Shown: piece by piece, positions 62,012-64,000 of the stretch | Position numbering within the stretch: position 1 is the first letter of the stretch | Layout of the letters: each line of letters starts with the position of its first letter | Origin: Lachnospiraceae bacterium | GTDB taxonomy: Bacteria; Bacillota; Clostridia; Lachnospirales; Lachnospiraceae | Length of the DNA stretch: 64,000 bases | NCBI GenBank assembly: GCA_029054245.1 | Contig: JAIDFQ010000004.1 | Span: forward strand, 62,001 to 126,000 | Direction: 5' to 3' | Program-made: the position numbers and the translations under genes | The notes under the pieces: model-generated | The model's database searches: none | Seen by the model: only the letters and a program-made list of their open reading frames with translations | What the model was told of the DNA's origin: nothing

Positions 62012-64000
62012 TTATTTTGTTAGAAGCATCATAATGTCATTGCTTCTTGCCACAAATTTACTCATTGCCTCCGGTTCTAAGGGCGCATGCTGCAAAAGGG
62101 CAAGGTCATATAGCTGCTCGCAGATCATGTTCACATTATCGCCTTCTGTATGCTCCATAATGTACTGCACCAGCGGATGGTTCGCATTCAGGATCAGCGT
62201 TTCCCCTTCCTTTCCAAATCCTCCCATATCCATACCTGGCATAGAGTACATCTTCATCATATCCTGCATTCTCCTGCTCTCCTCTGAAAGCGTAATCATA
62301 GAGGATATTTTCTTATTTTTCAGTTTTTCAACCTTAATGGTTATCTTGTCCTTTTTAAGAACTTTCTTCATCACTTTGCCAATAGCGTCTGCTGCCTCTT
62401 CCAATTCCTTTTCGGCTTTTTTGCTTGTCTTTGCCTTAAAGGTATCTGTAAGATCTGCATCGATTCTCTGGAATTTAATCCCCTCATTTTTAGCCTCCAG
62501 CTGGGAAATGAAGGGCTGATCGATATTGTGAGTCAAAATAACGGCATCCATCTTTGCAGCCTTGAACATACTGATATACTGCCCCTGCTGCTTTTCATCG
62601 GTCACATAGTAAATAACCTTTTCTTTCTTTTCTTCCTCTTCGGCTTCTGTTTCCTCGTCTGCTTTGGCGCTTACCACATTTCCGTCAGCATCAATGACTT
62701 CTGCTGCCTGAGACTCATTCGCATTCTCGTCCTTGCTCTCTGTCTCTGCTCCTTCTTCCTTCTCCTCTTCCTCAACGTCCGTTTTATTGACCTCTAAACA
62801 TTCAGGGAGCGTCAGATATTCTCCGTCCAGATTCTTAAACAGAATATAATCTGTCATCTTTTCGCAGAACTTATCATCCTTCAGGCATCCAAATTTGATG
62901 AATGGGCTGATGTCATCCCAGTATTTATTGTATTCTTCTTTTTCTGTCTTGCACATGCCGGAAAGCTTATCTGCCACCTTTTTGGAAATGTAATCAGAAA
63001 TCTTCTTTACAAATCCATCATTCTGCAGCGCGCTTCTTGATACGTTAAGAGGCAGATCCGGACAGTCAATGACACCCTTTAACAGCATCAGGAATTCCGG
63101 AATGACTTCCTTAATATTGTCTGCAATGAACACTTGATTGTTATACAGTTTGATAACGCCTTCGATAGACTCATATTCCATATTGATCTTCGGGAAATAC
63201 AGAATGCCCTTTAAGTTGAACGGGTAATCCATATTTAAGTGAATCCAGAACAAAGGCTCCTTGTAGTCCTGAAAAACCTTACGATAAAATTCCAAATACT
63301 CTTCTTTGGTGCATTCATTGGGATGTTTTGCCCAAAGCGGCATTGTCTCGTTTAGAAGTTCGGGACGTTTTACAATCTTGTATCTTAATTTGTCTTCTTC
63401 CTTCTCCGGTTTGATCTCCTCTACCACGGTGTCTGTATCCAGCTTCTCGTCTGCATCGATGGTCTGCGTCTCTTTGGTATTTACCTTGGACAGGTAAATT
63501 TCAATGGGCATGAAAGAACAATATTTTTTGATGACTTCCCTTGCCTTGTACTCGTTGCAGAACTCCAGCACATCTTCATTTATAAATAAAGTAATGGTAG
63601 TACCGACTTCCTCTCTTTCGCCCTGCTTCATATCAAATTCTGTTCCGCCGTCACATTCCCAGTGAACAGGCTGCGCGCCTTCCTGCCAGGAAAGGGTATC
63701 AATATGCACCTCGTCAGCTACCATGAATGCGGAATAAAATCCTAGTCCAAAATGACCTATGATCTGATCCTCGTTGGTCTTGTCCTTATACTTTGCAATA
63801 AAATCCGTTGCACCGGAAAAGGCAATCTGGTTGATATATTCTTCCACTTCATCCGCCGTCATACCGATACCATTATCGATGAACTTTAGCGTTTTCTCCT
63901 CAGGGTTCACCAGAACCTGTATTTTCCCTTTATACTCCGCAGAAAGGGAATATTCTCCCATCATATCCAGCTTTTTCAACTTGGTTATGGCATCACAGCC
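62012..64000 (-). CDS. htpG: Molecular chaperone HtpG (Hsp90), 5' end outside window
   Basis: The frame is open to the right edge (codons CDAITKLKKLDMMG before the track's Met), so about 35 N-terminal residues are missing. The GHKL ATPase domain has DNGIGMTADEV and GHFGLGFYSAFMVAD; the middle domain has FWIHLNMDYPFNLKGILYFP and LPLNVSRSALQND; the C-terminal dimer domain ends FVARSNDIMMLLTK. An acidic Glu/Lys-rich insertion of about 60 residues (VEEEEKEEGAETESKDENAN) precedes the VIYYVTDEKQQGQY strand, where bacterial HtpG normally has only a short connector. The estimated full length is near 690 residues, longer than the usual 620-635. Confidence 0.93.
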   Translation of the reverse strand, partial: GCDAITKLKKLDMMGEYSLSAEYKGKIQVLVNPEEKTLKFIDNGIGMTADEVEEYINQIAFSGATDFIAKYKDKTNEDQIIGHFGLGFYSAFMVADEVHIDTLSWQEGAQPVHWECDGGTEFDMKQGEREEVGTTITLFINEDVLEFCNEYKAREVIKKYCSFMPIEIYLSKVNTKETQTIDADEKLDTDTVVEEIKPEKEEDKLRYKIVKRPELLNETMPLWAKHPNECTKEEYLEFYRKVFQDYKEPLFWIHLNMDYPFNLKGILYFPKINMEYESIEGVIKLYNNQVFIADNIKEVIPEFLMLLKGVIDCPDLPLNVSRSALQNDGFVKKISDYISKKVADKLSGMCKTEKEEYNKYWDDISPFIKFGCLKDDKFCEKMTDYILFKNLDGEYLTLPECLEVNKTDVEEEEKEEGAETESKDENANESQAAEVIDADGNVVSAKADEETEAEEEEKKEKVIYYVTDEKQQGQYISMFKAAKMDAVILTHNIDQPFISQLEAKNEGIKFQRIDADLTDTFKAKTSKKAEKELEEAADAIGKVMKKVLKKDKITIKVEKLKNKKISSMITLSEESRRMQDMMKMYSMPGMDMGGFGKEGETLILNANHPLVQYIMEHTEGDNVNMICEQLYDLALLQHAPLEPEAMSKFVARSNDIMMLLTK

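Overview
The window looks like chromosomal DNA of a gut-type Lachnospiraceae/Clostridia member. The evidence is moderately low GC, strong AGGAGG-type ribosome binding sites, Gram-positive gene content (AgcS, DegV, BioY, HelD, BirA, a SpoIID-like domain) and several families I associate mainly with Lachnospiraceae (DUF5716, DUF5717, DUF6033, DUF6512, the small FakA-tail protein). I cannot name genus or species from the sequence alone. Most genes lie on the minus strand. I see no prophage, complete IS or CRISPR array.

Layout. 0-9.5 kb: membrane and lipase-like proteins, tRNA-Gly(CCC), an AgcS symporter, a MATE exporter, a Dus enzyme and birA. 9.5-16.4 kb: an AT-rich NucS-like nuclease gene, small orphan proteins, DegV, a BirA-controlled bioY, aspS and an HPt protein. 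16.6-22 kb: metY, an Rrf2 regulator and a 1079-residue HelD helicase with an unexpected GH31-N-like tail. 22-33.4 kb: GNAT, DUF554, HD, LytTR/DUF3021, hydrolase, acyltransferase, flavoprotein, and a lipoprotein with a two-component system. 33.6-37.2 kb: MgtC, then decayed DNA (DUF3990/DUF3791-type genes, a nuclease remnant), then an aldo/keto reductase. 37.3-44.3 kb: a DUF2142 gene interrupted at a G9 tract, then the prfA-prmC-DUF1385-rpmE-rho block. 44.6-52.3 kb: purine genes (purC, purF, purB and a PurF paralogue lacking the catalytic Cys) downstream of a polar amino-acid ABC transporter. 52.4-59.4 kb: a four-gene operon of uncharacterised proteins (DUF5717, Hsp70/actin-like DUF5716, a TPR-like protein, a coiled-coil membrane protein). 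59.4-64 kb: two large hairpin elements, a SpoIID/PG-binding protein and htpG (cut by the window edge).

The most unusual signals are these: (1) three copies of a 350-430 bp giant hairpin element with a conserved ~170 bp core and copy-specific arms of 90-128 bp that stay almost perfectly self-complementary; (2) the HelD-GH31N fusion; (3) the DUF5717/DUF5716 operon; (4) a small palindromic repeat present both as a 38-bp tandem array and as an in-frame insert inside a membrane-protein gene; (5) a poly-G tract that puts a DUF2142 gene out of frame.

Regulation readable from sequence: a BirA-type operator over the bioY -10 and a weaker one over the birA -35, a 16-mer shared upstream of the response regulator and its neighbouring lipoprotein, a MET-box-like palindrome upstream of metY, and a terminator hairpin that also covers the RBS downstream of htpG. 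All family assignments come from reading the translations; no database search was run.
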